Below are positions 1 through 8,256 of a stretch of DNA of 64,000 nt, one piece after another. Location: contig NZ_JAERRG010000015.1 of assembly GCF_016741935.1 (NCBI RefSeq), positions 186,001 to 250,000 of the forward strand. The letters are read 5' to 3'. Origin of the DNA: Streptomyces endocoffeicus. GTDB lineage: Bacteria; Actinomycetota; Actinomycetes; Streptomycetales; Streptomycetaceae. Made by a program: the position numbers and the translations under genes. Within the stretch, counting starts at the first letter, position 1. The number at the start of each line of letters is the position of its first letter. Under the pieces are notes generated by a model, which was not told where the DNA came from, did no database searches, and saw only the letters and a program-made list of their open reading frames with translations.

Positions 1-30
1 TAAGCAGAACTGAACGCTGGAGGTGATGCC

Positions 31-990
31 GTGCTGGACGTCCGGCGCATTCTGCTCTTCGCCGAGGTGGCCCGGCGCGGCTCCATGACGGCCACCGCCC
101 GCGCCCTGAACTACACGCCATCAGCGGTGTCACAGCAGATCAGCCGACTGGAGACGGAGGCCGGCCAGCCGCTGCTGGACCGCCACGCACGGGGTGTCAC
201 CCTCACCGACGCCGGGCGCGCCCTCGCCGACCGGGGGGAGCGGATCGCCCGTGAGCTGAAGGCCGCGGAGAGTGAGCTCGCCGACTTCGCGGGACTCCGC
301 GCGGGCACTCTGCGCATCGGCACCTTCCCCACCGTCGGCGCCTCGCTGCTGCCGCCCGCCGTCATCGCCTTCCGCGACACCCACCCGGACGTACGGCTCA
401 CCGTGCGCAGCGCCCGTATCGCGGGCCTGTGGTCGATGCTGGAGAGCCGGGAGATCGAGATGTCGCTGATGTGGGACTACGACTGGTGCCGGATCGACCG
501 CGAGGACGTGGACATCACCCCGCTCCTCGACGATCCGCCCGCCCTCCTGGTCGGTGACCGCCACCCGCTGGCCACCCGTACCGACGCCACGCTCGCCGAT
601 CTCGCCGACGATCCGTGGATCACCCGTGCCGACCGCCATCCGGTGGCCGAGGCCCTGGTGCGCAGTTGCCGGGCGGTGGGCTTCGAACCGCAGATCGCCT
701 ATGAGGCACACGACTACCAGGAGGCGCAAGGCCTGGTGGCCGCCGGTCTGGGCGTGGCGCTGGCCCCGACCCTGGCCCTGGAGGGCATTCGCCCGGGCGT
801 CAGTGTGCTGCCCCTGCGGCCGCCCGCACCGGTGCGCCGGATCCTGCTCGTGCGCATGGCCGACCACGCCCTCACCCCCGCCGCCGGGGCGTTCCTCGGT
901 TCGCTGCGCGAGAGCGCCGCGGCCCGGCGGACCGACGCGATGGACATGGGCGGGCGAGCGGCGGTGCCGGATCCCCGATCCGGCTCATGA
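31..990 (+). CDS. LysR family transcriptional regulator
   Basis: A 319-residue LysR-type regulator. The N-terminal winged helix-turn-helix covers about residues 1-60 (the stretch around TARALNYTPSAVSQQISRLE is characteristic). An effector-binding domain of the periplasmic-binding fold runs from about 90 to 295. The GTG start is chosen because GGAGG lies 7 bases upstream. Its target is unknown because the sequence on its left is outside the window. Its right neighbour converges on it, so they are not co-transcribed. The C-terminal tail after about residue 295 is low complexity, and its stop codon lies inside a short tandem repeat. The family is certain; the ligand and target are not. Confidence 0.93.
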   Translation: MLDVRRILLFAEVARRGSMTATARALNYTPSAVSQQISRLETEAGQPLLDRHARGVTLTDAGRALADRGERIARELKAAESELADFAGLRAGTLRIGTFPTVGASLLPPAVIAFRDTHPDVRLTVRSARIAGLWSMLESREIEMSLMWDYDWCRIDREDVDITPLLDDPPALLVGDRHPLATRTDATLADLADDPWITRADRHPVAEALVRSCRAVGFEPQIAYEAHDYQEAQGLVAAGLGVALAPTLALEGIRPGVSVLPLRPPAPVRRILLVRMADHALTPAAGAFLGSLRESAAARRTDAMDMGGRAAVPDPRSGS

Positions 991-1045
991 CGGGCTCAGC
1001 TCATGACGGGCTCAGCTCATGGCGGCTCAGCTCATGACGGGCTCT
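983..1045. repeat. 16-bp tandem repeat filling a convergent gene junction
   Basis: Four head-to-tail copies of GCTCATGACGGGCTCA (983-998, 999-1014, a 15-base variant 1015-1029, and 1030-1045 with a final T). The first copy contains the TGA stop of the LysR gene. The last base of the fourth copy is the outer base of the stop codon of the esterase on the other strand. The array therefore exactly fills the gap between two convergent genes. Confidence 0.9.
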
Positions 1046-2007
1046 CACAGCGAGGAGATCACCCGCCCGCGGTCCTCCATGGCCCGGCGGGCCAGTCGGG
1101 AGGCGGGCGCGAGGCGGTCGTACTCATGGATGGCCCCGCTGTGCAGATGCAGTTCGGTGGGGATGTCGGCGTCGGCGAGCCGCTGGGCGTAGGTGACGGC
1201 CTCCGCGCGGAAGATGTCGAGCTCCCCGACCTCGACATAGGCCGGTGCCAGGCCCTCGACGGTGGCGACGCGCGCGGGCGCCACCTGCGGCGGGACGTCG
1301 TCGGTGCCGAACGCAGCGCCCAGCAGGGCATGCCAGCCGGTCCAGTTGTCGTCCCAGGTCCAGGCCACATAGGGGGTCAGCCGGGGATCCGGGGTGAGCG
1401 TGCGGTCGTCCAGCATGGGATACAGCAGGGCCTGGTGGGCGAGCGGAACGCCCCGGTCACGGGCGAGGACCGCCACTCCGGCGGCGAGCCCACCCCCGGC
1501 GCTGTCGCCCATGACGGCGATCCGGCGGGGGTCGACCCTCAGCTCGGGCGCCTGGTCGCCCAGCCAGGTCAGCGCGGCGAACACATCCTCCACGGGGCCG
1601 GTGCCGGTGGCAGCGTCGGGGGCCAGACGGTAGTCCACGGACAGAAACGGTACCCCGGTGGCCTGGACATACCCGGCGACCACGGAGTCGTAGAGATCGA
1701 CACTTCCGGCGATCATCCCTCCGCCATGGGCGTAGACGACCGCGGAACCCGGCGCGGACTCGGCCTTCTCGTACCAGCGGACGAGGATCTCCGCCCCGTC
1801 CGCGGACCGCACCTTGTGCGAGGACGCCTTCACCAGCGGATAGCCGGACGGGTACGCCGGGAGCAGCGAGGCCATCCACCGCATCGAGGCCATGCCCCTG
1901 GCGCGCAGCGTCCGCCAGTCATCGCGATCGGGCGGGGGAGTGGGGTCGCTCTGTTCGGCGAGGGCCTGGAGAACCGCGGCGAGCTCAGGGTCGAGGGTGA
2001 AGGCCAT
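1045..2007 (-). CDS. Alpha/beta hydrolase, hormone-sensitive-lipase (HSL) type esterase
   Basis: A 320-residue cytoplasmic esterase of the HSL family. It has the oxyanion-hole motif HGGG (in VVYAHGGGMIAG), the nucleophile elbow GDSAGG and, near the C terminus, a catalytic His in the SGAIHEYDR segment. No signal peptide is visible. The ATG start at 2007 is preferred over a longer frame beginning 13 codons upstream, because GGAG sits 6-7 bases before it and the protein then begins MAFTLDPEL, as family members usually do. It is transcribed towards the LysR gene. The natural substrate is probably a short-chain acyl ester, but the sequence does not define it. Confidence 0.9.
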   Translation of the reverse strand: MAFTLDPELAAVLQALAEQSDPTPPPDRDDWRTLRARGMASMRWMASLLPAYPSGYPLVKASSHKVRSADGAEILVRWYEKAESAPGSAVVYAHGGGMIAGSVDLYDSVVAGYVQATGVPFLSVDYRLAPDAATGTGPVEDVFAALTWLGDQAPELRVDPRRIAVMGDSAGGGLAAGVAVLARDRGVPLAHQALLYPMLDDRTLTPDPRLTPYVAWTWDDNWTGWHALLGAAFGTDDVPPQVAPARVATVEGLAPAYVEVGELDIFRAEAVTYAQRLADADIPTELHLHSGAIHEYDRLAPASRLARRAMEDRGRVISSL

Positions 2008-2148
2008 GGTCGACTCCGTTCGAGGACGGCGGGGCCGCTGCCCCAACTGTCCTCACAGACTGCCGAGTTGCGCTCGAGGCCCGGTACAGAGGCCGGGCGA
2101 ACGGGACGAAGACGACTCAGGGGCGAGGGCACTCAGGGCGAAGACGCC

Positions 2149-2190
2149 TCAGGGGCGGGCGCCCGTTCGCTGCGGTGCGCCCGCCCCTGA
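2149..2190. terminator. 14-bp perfect stem-loop
   Basis: TCAGGGGCGGGCGC at 2149-2162 pairs perfectly with GCGCCCGCCCCTGA at 2177-2190 across a 14-base loop. It has no T tract, as is usual in actinomycetes. It is the second hairpin downstream of the DD-peptidase stop. Confidence 0.55.
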
Positions 2191-2260
2191 CCCTCGGCTC
2201 TCCCGACCCTCGCCTTCCCCGCCTCCGCTTCCGTACGCCTGGGAAACGCGAGCCAAGCAC

Positions 2261-2297
2261 CGGTGCCCCGGCCGGAACGAGTCCGGCCGGGGCACCG
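2261..2297. terminator. 16-bp perfect stem-loop, terminator of the DD-peptidase gene
   Basis: CGGTGCCCCGGCCGGA at 2261-2276 pairs perfectly with TCCGGCCGGGGCACCG at 2282-2297 across a 5-base loop. It lies 26 bases beyond the DD-peptidase stop on the minus strand, where a transcription terminator is expected. Confidence 0.8.
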
Positions 2298-2323
2298 CGC
2301 TGTCGCCTCACGGGGCTTGTGGA

Positions 2324-3259
2324 TCAGTCCCGCTGGGCGTCCTTGGGAAGCTGGCGCCACTTCACCTCGGTGGTGGTGTCGTACGTCCAGTCGAGCATCT
2401 TCTTCGCGTCCGGGTAGCGGTCCGCGTCGTTGAGGATGACTCCCACGACCGTCTTGTCACCGCGCTTGGCGGCGAACACCAGGCAGGGACCGGCCGGGGT
2501 GGTGGTCCCGGTCTTGACGCCGATCGCGCCCTGGTACGAACCCAGCAACTGGTTGGTGTTGTCCCAGGAGTAGTACCGGGTGTTGCCGTTGGCCGCCGGT
2601 GCCTCCTGCTTGGTGGACACCGACTTGACAACCGTGTCGAACGTCGCGTTGTCCATGGCGCGCCGGGTCAGCTGCGCCAGGTCATGCGGCGTCGAGTAGT
2701 TGTCGGCGTCGGCCGAGACACCGTCGAAGGAGTCGTACTTGGTGTTGGTCAGCCCCAAGTCCTGCGCCTTGGCGTTCATCTTGGAGATGAACGACTTGGT
2801 CCGCTCGGCGGTGGTGTCGCCGGTGCCGAACGTGTCGGCCAGCGCCATCGCCGCGTCGCAGCCCGACGGCAGCATCAACCCGTACAGCAGCTGGTTGACG
2901 GTGAGTTTGTCACCGGTCTGCAGGTCCGCCGTGCTGGCACCGGACTTGGTCACATAGTCGCGGTACTCCTGCTTGATGGTGACCTGCTTGTTGAGGTCCA
3001 GGCCTCGGGTCTCGAGCACCACGAGGGCAGTCATGATCTTTGTGGTGCTCGCCATCGGACGCTTGGTGTCGGCGTCCTTGGCCATCAGCTCCTTGTTGGA
3101 ACCGGTGTCGAGCAGGTACGCGCCCTTGGCGCTGACCTCCGGTGGCGGTTCGGCCGAAGCCTGGGCCATTGCCACCGGGACCGCGATCGCTACGGCCACC
3201 GTGGACGCGACCGCCGCGACTCTCCAGCGGCGGGTCACGGTTCCACGACGTTTATGCAT
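2324..3259 (-). CDS. Secreted D-alanyl-D-alanine peptidase, Streptomyces K15 type (S11 family)
   Basis: A 311-residue serine DD-peptidase that trims or transfers peptidoglycan peptides outside the membrane. An Arg-rich n-region and hydrophobic stretch (about 10-35, ending AQASA) form a Sec signal peptide. The three penicillin-binding motifs are STTK (71-74), SGC (132-134) and KTG (249-251). The second motif has Cys where most S11 enzymes have Asn. The Streptomyces K15 DD-transpeptidase has the same SGC motif and a similar length, so this is probably a K15 orthologue rather than a damaged enzyme. The ATG at 3259 follows GGAGGG closely. The reading frame extends 37 codons further upstream, but that part lacks a ribosome site. 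The gene is monocistronic, ending in a strong hairpin. Confidence 0.92.
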   Translation of the reverse strand: MHKRRGTVTRRWRVAAVASTVAVAIAVPVAMAQASAEPPPEVSAKGAYLLDTGSNKELMAKDADTKRPMASTTKIMTALVVLETRGLDLNKQVTIKQEYRDYVTKSGASTADLQTGDKLTVNQLLYGLMLPSGCDAAMALADTFGTGDTTAERTKSFISKMNAKAQDLGLTNTKYDSFDGVSADADNYSTPHDLAQLTRRAMDNATFDTVVKSVSTKQEAPAANGNTRYYSWDNTNQLLGSYQGAIGVKTGTTTPAGPCLVFAAKRGDKTVVGVILNDADRYPDAKKMLDWTYDTTTEVKWRQLPKDAQRD

Positions 3260-3472
3260 TCGCCCTCCGTTTCGCTTGTTGAGGTGTGTTTCGGGCGAGC
3301 GCATCGTCTCACCAGGCGAAAATTGGCCATGCTTCGGGGTGGCGGACACGCGGGCCCTCTGGGGAAACAACTAGTGTCCGGACCAGCGCTGTTGACCCGA
3401 TGGCGGATCCGGGGCGGCCACCTGCGGCCCGTAGCGCGCGCCCACTGATCCGCGATCTGCCACACTCAGGGT

Positions 3473-4315
3473 GTGAACCCGCTGGGCGAGGCCGGAGCGA
3501 CCGTCATCTGCACCGGACGCAGCAGCGTGTCGGGCAGGGGCGGCTCGGACTACGACCGGCCGGAGACGATCGAGGAGACGGCCGAGCTCGTCACACGGCT
3601 CGGTGGCACCGGTATCGCCGTACGGACCGACCACCTCGACTCCGGGCAGGTCGGGCGGCTGGCCGAGCGCATCCGCCACGATCACGGTGGCATTGATGTG
3701 CTCGTCAACGACATCTGGGGCGCCGAGCGGCTCAAGGGCGGGCCCGCCGACTGGAATACCCCGATCTGGGAGCACGGCATCGAGGACGGACTGCGCATCC
3801 TCCGGCTCGGGCTGGACACCCATCTGATCACCTCGCACCACCTGCTGCCACTGCTGATCGGCAAGCCGGGTGGGCTGCTCGTGGAGATGACCGACGGCAC
3901 CGCCGCGTACAATGCCGGGCGATACCGCATCTCGGTCTTCTACGACCTGGTGAAGACCGCAGTGAACCGGCTGGCCTTCTCCCAGGGCCACGAGCTGGCG
4001 CCGCACGGGGCGACGGCCGTCGCCATCACACCGGGGTGGCTGCGCTCGGAGATGATGCTGGAGGCGTACGGGGTCGGCGAGGGCAACTGGCGCGACGCGT
4101 TGCTCCCGGACCGTGGCGAGGGCCGCCCGACCGCCCCCGAAGCCTTCGCGTCCTCCGAGTCACCGCGCTACGTCGGCCGCGCCATCGCCGCCCTGGCCTC
4201 CGACCCCGGCCGGGCGAGGTGGAACCAGCGATCGGTGAGCTCCGCCGAGCTCGCCCGGGAGTACGGATTCACCGACACCGACGGCTCGCGGCCCGACAGC
4301 TGGTCCACGACCTGA
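3473..4315 (+). CDS. SDR family oxidoreductase lacking the N-terminal Rossmann motif (probable pseudogene)
   Basis: A 280-residue frame that resembles the SDR subgroup whose members start with a TGxxxGIG cofactor loop. Here the frame opens directly at strand beta-2 (EAGATVICTGRS), so roughly 20-25 residues, including the whole glycine-rich NAD(P)-binding loop, are missing. The upstream codons in this frame reach a TGA at 3446-3448 and do not encode the missing part. The catalytic Tyr and Lys remain (YDLVK, 157-161). The GTG start has no good ribosome site. Either the gene is 5'-truncated and dead, or a frameshift hides the start. It stands alone between oppositely oriented genes. Confidence 0.75.
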   Translation: MNPLGEAGATVICTGRSSVSGRGGSDYDRPETIEETAELVTRLGGTGIAVRTDHLDSGQVGRLAERIRHDHGGIDVLVNDIWGAERLKGGPADWNTPIWEHGIEDGLRILRLGLDTHLITSHHLLPLLIGKPGGLLVEMTDGTAAYNAGRYRISVFYDLVKTAVNRLAFSQGHELAPHGATAVAITPGWLRSEMMLEAYGVGEGNWRDALLPDRGEGRPTAPEAFASSESPRYVGRAIAALASDPGRARWNQRSVSSAELAREYGFTDTDGSRPDSWSTT

Positions 4316-4369
4316 AACGGCCGAGGCCGGGCCGCGGCCTCCCTGGGTTGGAGTGCGGCCTCCCCCGCC

Positions 4370-4399
4370 GAGGGGCGGCCGCCCCACCAACCGCCCCTC
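4370..4399. terminator. Stem-loop between convergent SDR and zinc-finger genes
   Basis: GAGGGGCGG (4370-4378) pairs with CCGCCCCTC (4391-4399). Inside it lies an alternative perfect palindrome GGGGCGGCCGCCCC (4372-4385). The site is between two convergent stops, so it could serve both. Confidence 0.55.
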
Positions 4400-4417
4400 C
4401 GCTCGGTGCCGGGCCGC

Positions 4418-4807
4418 TCAGCGGGGGTGGGCGGTCGCGCAGCGTACGCAGGTGGTCGCCGTGGGGCGGGCCTCCAGACGTTCCGCCGGGATCGGCTCGC
4501 CGCACACATCGCACCGCCCGTAGTCGTCGCGGTCCAGCCGTTCCAGCGCCTCGTCCAGGGCGGTCAGATGATCGCGGGCCTGGGCCAGCAAGGCGGCGAC
4601 ATGGGCTCGCTCGAAGGCGGTGCTCGACCCCTCCGGGTCGTGCTCGTCATCCACCGCCACCAGGGCGTTCGACGCTACGATCGCGTCGAATTCACGGTTC
4701 AGGGCGGCGATCCGCGTGCCGGTTTCGGCACGCTCGGCGGCCAGCCGTTCGCGGATGGCCTCGCGCTCGGCCGGAGAGAAAGCGGCACCGCCGGATGAAT
4801 CGCTCAT
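4418..4807 (-). CDS. DksA/TraR-type C4 zinc-finger protein
   Basis: A 129-residue protein of the TraR/DksA family. The N-terminal two thirds are a charged helical hairpin (AEREAIRERLAAERAE through LDEALERLDRDDYG). A C4 zinc finger, CDVC with a second CVRC pair, closes the protein. The family binds the secondary channel of RNA polymerase in proteobacteria; actinobacterial members are less understood and may act as (p)ppGpp-linked or stress regulators. Two starts are possible, ATG at 4807 or ATG at 4816 (three residues longer), and neither has a strong ribosome site. It is divergent from the mannanase gene, 160 bp away. Confidence 0.85.
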   Translation of the reverse strand: MSDSSGGAAFSPAEREAIRERLAAERAETGTRIAALNREFDAIVASNALVAVDDEHDPEGSSTAFERAHVAALLAQARDHLTALDEALERLDRDDYGRCDVCGEPIPAERLEARPTATTCVRCATAHPR

Positions 4808-4867
4808 GCCCGGCATAACCCCGGCGCGCCCGGTCCGCATTCCGGTTGCCGGTCTTCCCCTGGGGTC

Positions 4868-4896
4868 TTGACGTCTCCTGGGCCCGATGCAATGGA
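4868..4896 (+). promoter_or_regulatory. Possible mannanase promoter (-35 TTGACG)
   Basis: TTGACG at 4868-4873 is a good -35 hexamer for a housekeeping sigma factor. With a 17-base spacer the -10 would be around AATGGA (4891-4896), which is poor. The CebR-type operator follows directly, where a bound repressor would block initiation or early elongation. Confidence 0.35.
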
Positions 4897-4910
4897 TGGG
4901 AGCGCTCCCA
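4897..4910. promoter_or_regulatory. CebR-type operator (perfect 14-bp palindrome)
   Basis: TGGGAGCGCTCCCA is a perfect inverted repeat identical to the consensus operator of CebR, the LacI-family cello-oligosaccharide repressor of streptomycetes. It lies 57 bp upstream of the mannanase start and downstream of a TTGACG hexamer. CebR itself is not in the window, so control would be in trans. Confidence 0.88.
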
Positions 4911-4967
4911 AATCTGCCGTACGTCCACCGTACGGACGCCATCACGCGCTCACTCCTTGGAGTCATG

Positions 4968-6311
4968 ATGAGACGGAAGAGATCCTTGGCCGCCTTACTG
5001 GCCCTCTTGGTCAGCCTCTTCGGGATCGCGGGTCTCGGCCGGACCGCCCATGCCGAGCCGGCCCGCCCGCAGGCCCCCGTGGCCGCGGGCCTGCACATCA
5101 GCGACGGCCGCCTGCTGGAGGGCAACGGCAACGACTTCGTCATGCGCGGTGTCAACCACGCCTACACCTGGTATCCGGGCGAGACGCAGTCGCTGGCCGA
5201 CATCAAGGCCCTGGGCGCCAACACCGTCCGGGTCGTCCTCTCCAACGGCCACCGCTGGACCAGGAACAGCCCCGAGGACGTGGCCGCCATCATCGCCCAG
5301 TGCAAGGCCAACCGGCTCATCTGCGTACTGGAAGTGCACGACACCACCGGCTACGGCGAAGATGCCGCGGCCGCCACGCTCGACCAGGCGGCCGACTACT
5401 GGATCGGCCTCAAGAGCGTGCTCACCGGCCAGGAGAACTACGTCATCATCAACATCGGCAACGAACCGTGGGGCAACACCGACCCGGCCGGCTGGACCGC
5501 CCCCACCGTCGCCGCCGTCCAGAAGCTGCGCAACGCCGGGTTCCAGCACACCATCATGGTGGACGCCCCCAACTGGGGGCAGGACCTGCAGAACGTGATG
5601 CGCACCAACGCGCGGACCGTCTACGAAGCCGACTCCACCGGCAACCTGATCTTCTCGATCCACATGTACAGCGTCTATGACACGGCGCAGGAGATCACCG
5701 ACTATCTGAACGCCTTCGTGGGCGCCGAACTGCCCATCCTCATCGGTGAGTTCGGCGGCCCCGCCGACCAGTGGGGCGATCCGGACGAGAACACCATGAT
5801 GGCCACCGCCCAGCGGCTGAAGCTGGGCTATCTGGCCTGGTCCTGGAGCGGCAACACCGATCCCATCCTCGACCTGGCCACCGACTTCGACCCGGCCAGG
5901 CTCACCGACTGGGGCAAGCGCGTCTTCAACGGCCCCGACGGCATCGCCGAGACCTCCCGCGAGGCCACCATCTACGGCGGCGGCTCCGGCACCGGCTGCT
6001 CGGTCGGCTACCGGGTGGCGGGCGAATGGGGCGGTGGCTTCCAGGGGGAGATCACCATCCGTAACACCGGCACCGCCGCCCTCACCGGCTGGACGCTGGG
6101 GTTCAGCTTCGCCAACGGCCAGACCATCACCAACATGTGGGGAGGAACGCCGCGGCAGAATGGCGCCGCGGTGACCATCACCCCCGCCTCGTACACCGCC
6201 ACCATCCCCGCCCGTGGCTCGGTCACCCTCGGCTTCACCGCGGGTAAGGGCGCCACCAACGCCGCGCCGACCGCCTTCACTCTCAACGGCGGCGCCTGCG
6301 CCACCGGCTAG
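4968..6311 (+). CDS. Secreted GH5 endo-beta-mannanase with CBM2
   Basis: A 447-residue extracellular enzyme. A signal peptide (1 to about 29, ending TAHA) is followed by a GH5 (beta/alpha)8 domain (about 40-325) with acid/base Glu166 in NIGNEPWG and nucleophile Glu261 in LIGEFGG. A short linker and a C-terminal CBM2 (about 344-446) follow; CBM2 has paired terminal cysteines and conserved Trp. The opening GLHISDGRLLEGNGNDFVMRG and HAYTWYP resemble GH5 subfamily 8 mannanases of Streptomyces rather than cellulases, so mannan is the likely substrate and cellulose the anchor. Two adjacent ATGs (4965, 4968) are possible; GGAG spacing favours 4968. A perfect CebR box upstream implies induction by cello-oligosaccharides. 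Confidence 0.88.
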   Translation: MRRKRSLAALLALLVSLFGIAGLGRTAHAEPARPQAPVAAGLHISDGRLLEGNGNDFVMRGVNHAYTWYPGETQSLADIKALGANTVRVVLSNGHRWTRNSPEDVAAIIAQCKANRLICVLEVHDTTGYGEDAAAATLDQAADYWIGLKSVLTGQENYVIINIGNEPWGNTDPAGWTAPTVAAVQKLRNAGFQHTIMVDAPNWGQDLQNVMRTNARTVYEADSTGNLIFSIHMYSVYDTAQEITDYLNAFVGAELPILIGEFGGPADQWGDPDENTMMATAQRLKLGYLAWSWSGNTDPILDLATDFDPARLTDWGKRVFNGPDGIAETSREATIYGGGSGTGCSVGYRVAGEWGGGFQGEITIRNTGTAALTGWTLGFSFANGQTITNMWGGTPRQNGAAVTITPASYTATIPARGSVTLGFTAGKGATNAAPTAFTLNGGACATG

Positions 6312-6386
6312 CACCGGCCAGTACCGTGAACAGCACCGGAATGCGGGGCGATGGTGAAATGTTAAACTAACTACGCACCCCGTGCC

Positions 6387-6423
6387 CGGCGCCGGCCAGA
6401 TCCCCCCGTGCTGGCCGGCGCCG
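6387..6423. terminator. 13-bp bidirectional terminator hairpin
   Basis: CGGCGCCGGCCAG (6387-6399) pairs perfectly with CTGGCCGGCGCCG (6411-6423) across an 11-base loop. It lies between the convergent mannanase and Old Yellow Enzyme genes and can end both transcripts. Confidence 0.85.
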
Positions 6424-6454
6424 TTCCCATCGGCGCGGGGATCGGCGCGAGGGC

Positions 6455-7573
<1,119 letters not shown>

Positions 7574-7641
7574 CGTGTCGCTCTCCAGACGTGTCGTTGC
7601 GAGGAGGCTTCCCCCGGAGCCAAAAGTGTGAGTCTGAAAGG

Positions 7642-7672
7642 TACAGTTTTCACGGCGTAAACTGCAACTGTA
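7642..7672. promoter_or_regulatory. Nested inverted repeats between OYE and Rrf2 genes
   Basis: TACAGTT (7642-7648) is mirrored by AACTGTA (7666-7672). Inside them CAGTTT (7644-7649) is mirrored by AAACTG (7659-7664). The site lies in the divergent promoter region, 69 bp from the OYE start and 78 bp from the Rrf2 start, where a shared operator is expected. Confidence 0.6.
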
Positions 7673-7749
7673 TCGATTGCTTTTTAGGTGAGGGCGGAAC
7701 GGCACCGTCGAGTAGGCTGTGCCCCGATCTGTGGGCGGAGGTGGAGAAG

Positions 7750-8199
7750 GTGCTGGACATCCGGTTCTCCCGCGCGCTCCAGGTGATGCTGTTCCTCGCC
7801 GTGGCCGCCGAGAACGGGTCCGGGCCGCTGAGCTCCGCCGACTTGGCCCACAGACTGAACGCCAACCCGAGCCTGGTCCGGAAGCTCCTCGTCCCGCTGA
7901 CGGACGAGGGGCTGGTCGTCTGCGTCAAGGGCCGTACCGGCGGGGCGCGGCTGGGTCGGCCGGCCGGCCGGATCACCCTGGCCGAGATCTATCGCTGTGC
8001 CGTCGGCGACAAGCCCCTGTTCGCCCCCTCGCCGGTGGTGGAGCCCGTGTGCTCGGTGACCGCGCACGGCGGTGAGTATTTCGCCGCGCTCACCGCCGAG
8101 GCCGAGGAGGCGGTCCTCGAATCGCTGGGCGACCGCACGCTCGCGGACAGCGTGGGCGAACTGCGCCGCCTCTGCACCGGCCACGCCCGGCAGGACTGA
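7750..8199 (+). CDS. Rrf2 family transcriptional regulator
   Basis: A 149-residue Rrf2-type regulator. It begins VLDIRFSRALQVMLFLA, with a winged helix (SSADLAHRLNANPSLVRKLLVPL) and the typical wing GRTGGARLGRPAGRITLAEIYRC. The usual three-cysteine [2Fe-2S] cluster loop is not evident: Cys residues occur singly, in VVCVKG, YRCAVG, PVCSV and RLCTG. It more likely senses thiol-reactive or redox stress than Fe-S status. The GTG at 7750 matches the family N terminus; an in-frame GTG nine bases earlier is an alternative. It is divergent from the Old Yellow Enzyme gene, its probable target. Confidence 0.88.
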   Translation: MLDIRFSRALQVMLFLAVAAENGSGPLSSADLAHRLNANPSLVRKLLVPLTDEGLVVCVKGRTGGARLGRPAGRITLAEIYRCAVGDKPLFAPSPVVEPVCSVTAHGGEYFAALTAEAEEAVLESLGDRTLADSVGELRRLCTGHARQD

Positions 8200-8256
8200 T
8201 CCGGGCCCGGCCCGGTGTTCATCCGCCGCGTGGCCAGGAGCGCCAGGCGTGCCGTC

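Larger units (their letters stand above)
2008..2323. other. 316-bp gene-free interval with two long hairpins
   Basis: Between the start of the esterase gene and the stop of the DD-peptidase gene, both on the minus strand. The left part should hold the esterase promoter. About 2107-2160 carries an imperfect repeat built on GACG-CTCAGGGGCG. Two strong stem-loops (2149-2190 and 2261-2297, listed separately) occupy the rest. I see no credible open reading frame. Confidence 0.7.

Noticed and set aside
1003..2190. Long + strand open frame of 395 codons opposite the esterase
   Set aside because: It is antisense to a gene with clear HGGG and GDSAG motifs; the frame is open only because of GC-rich codon bias, and its product is low-complexity Gly/Arg/Pro.
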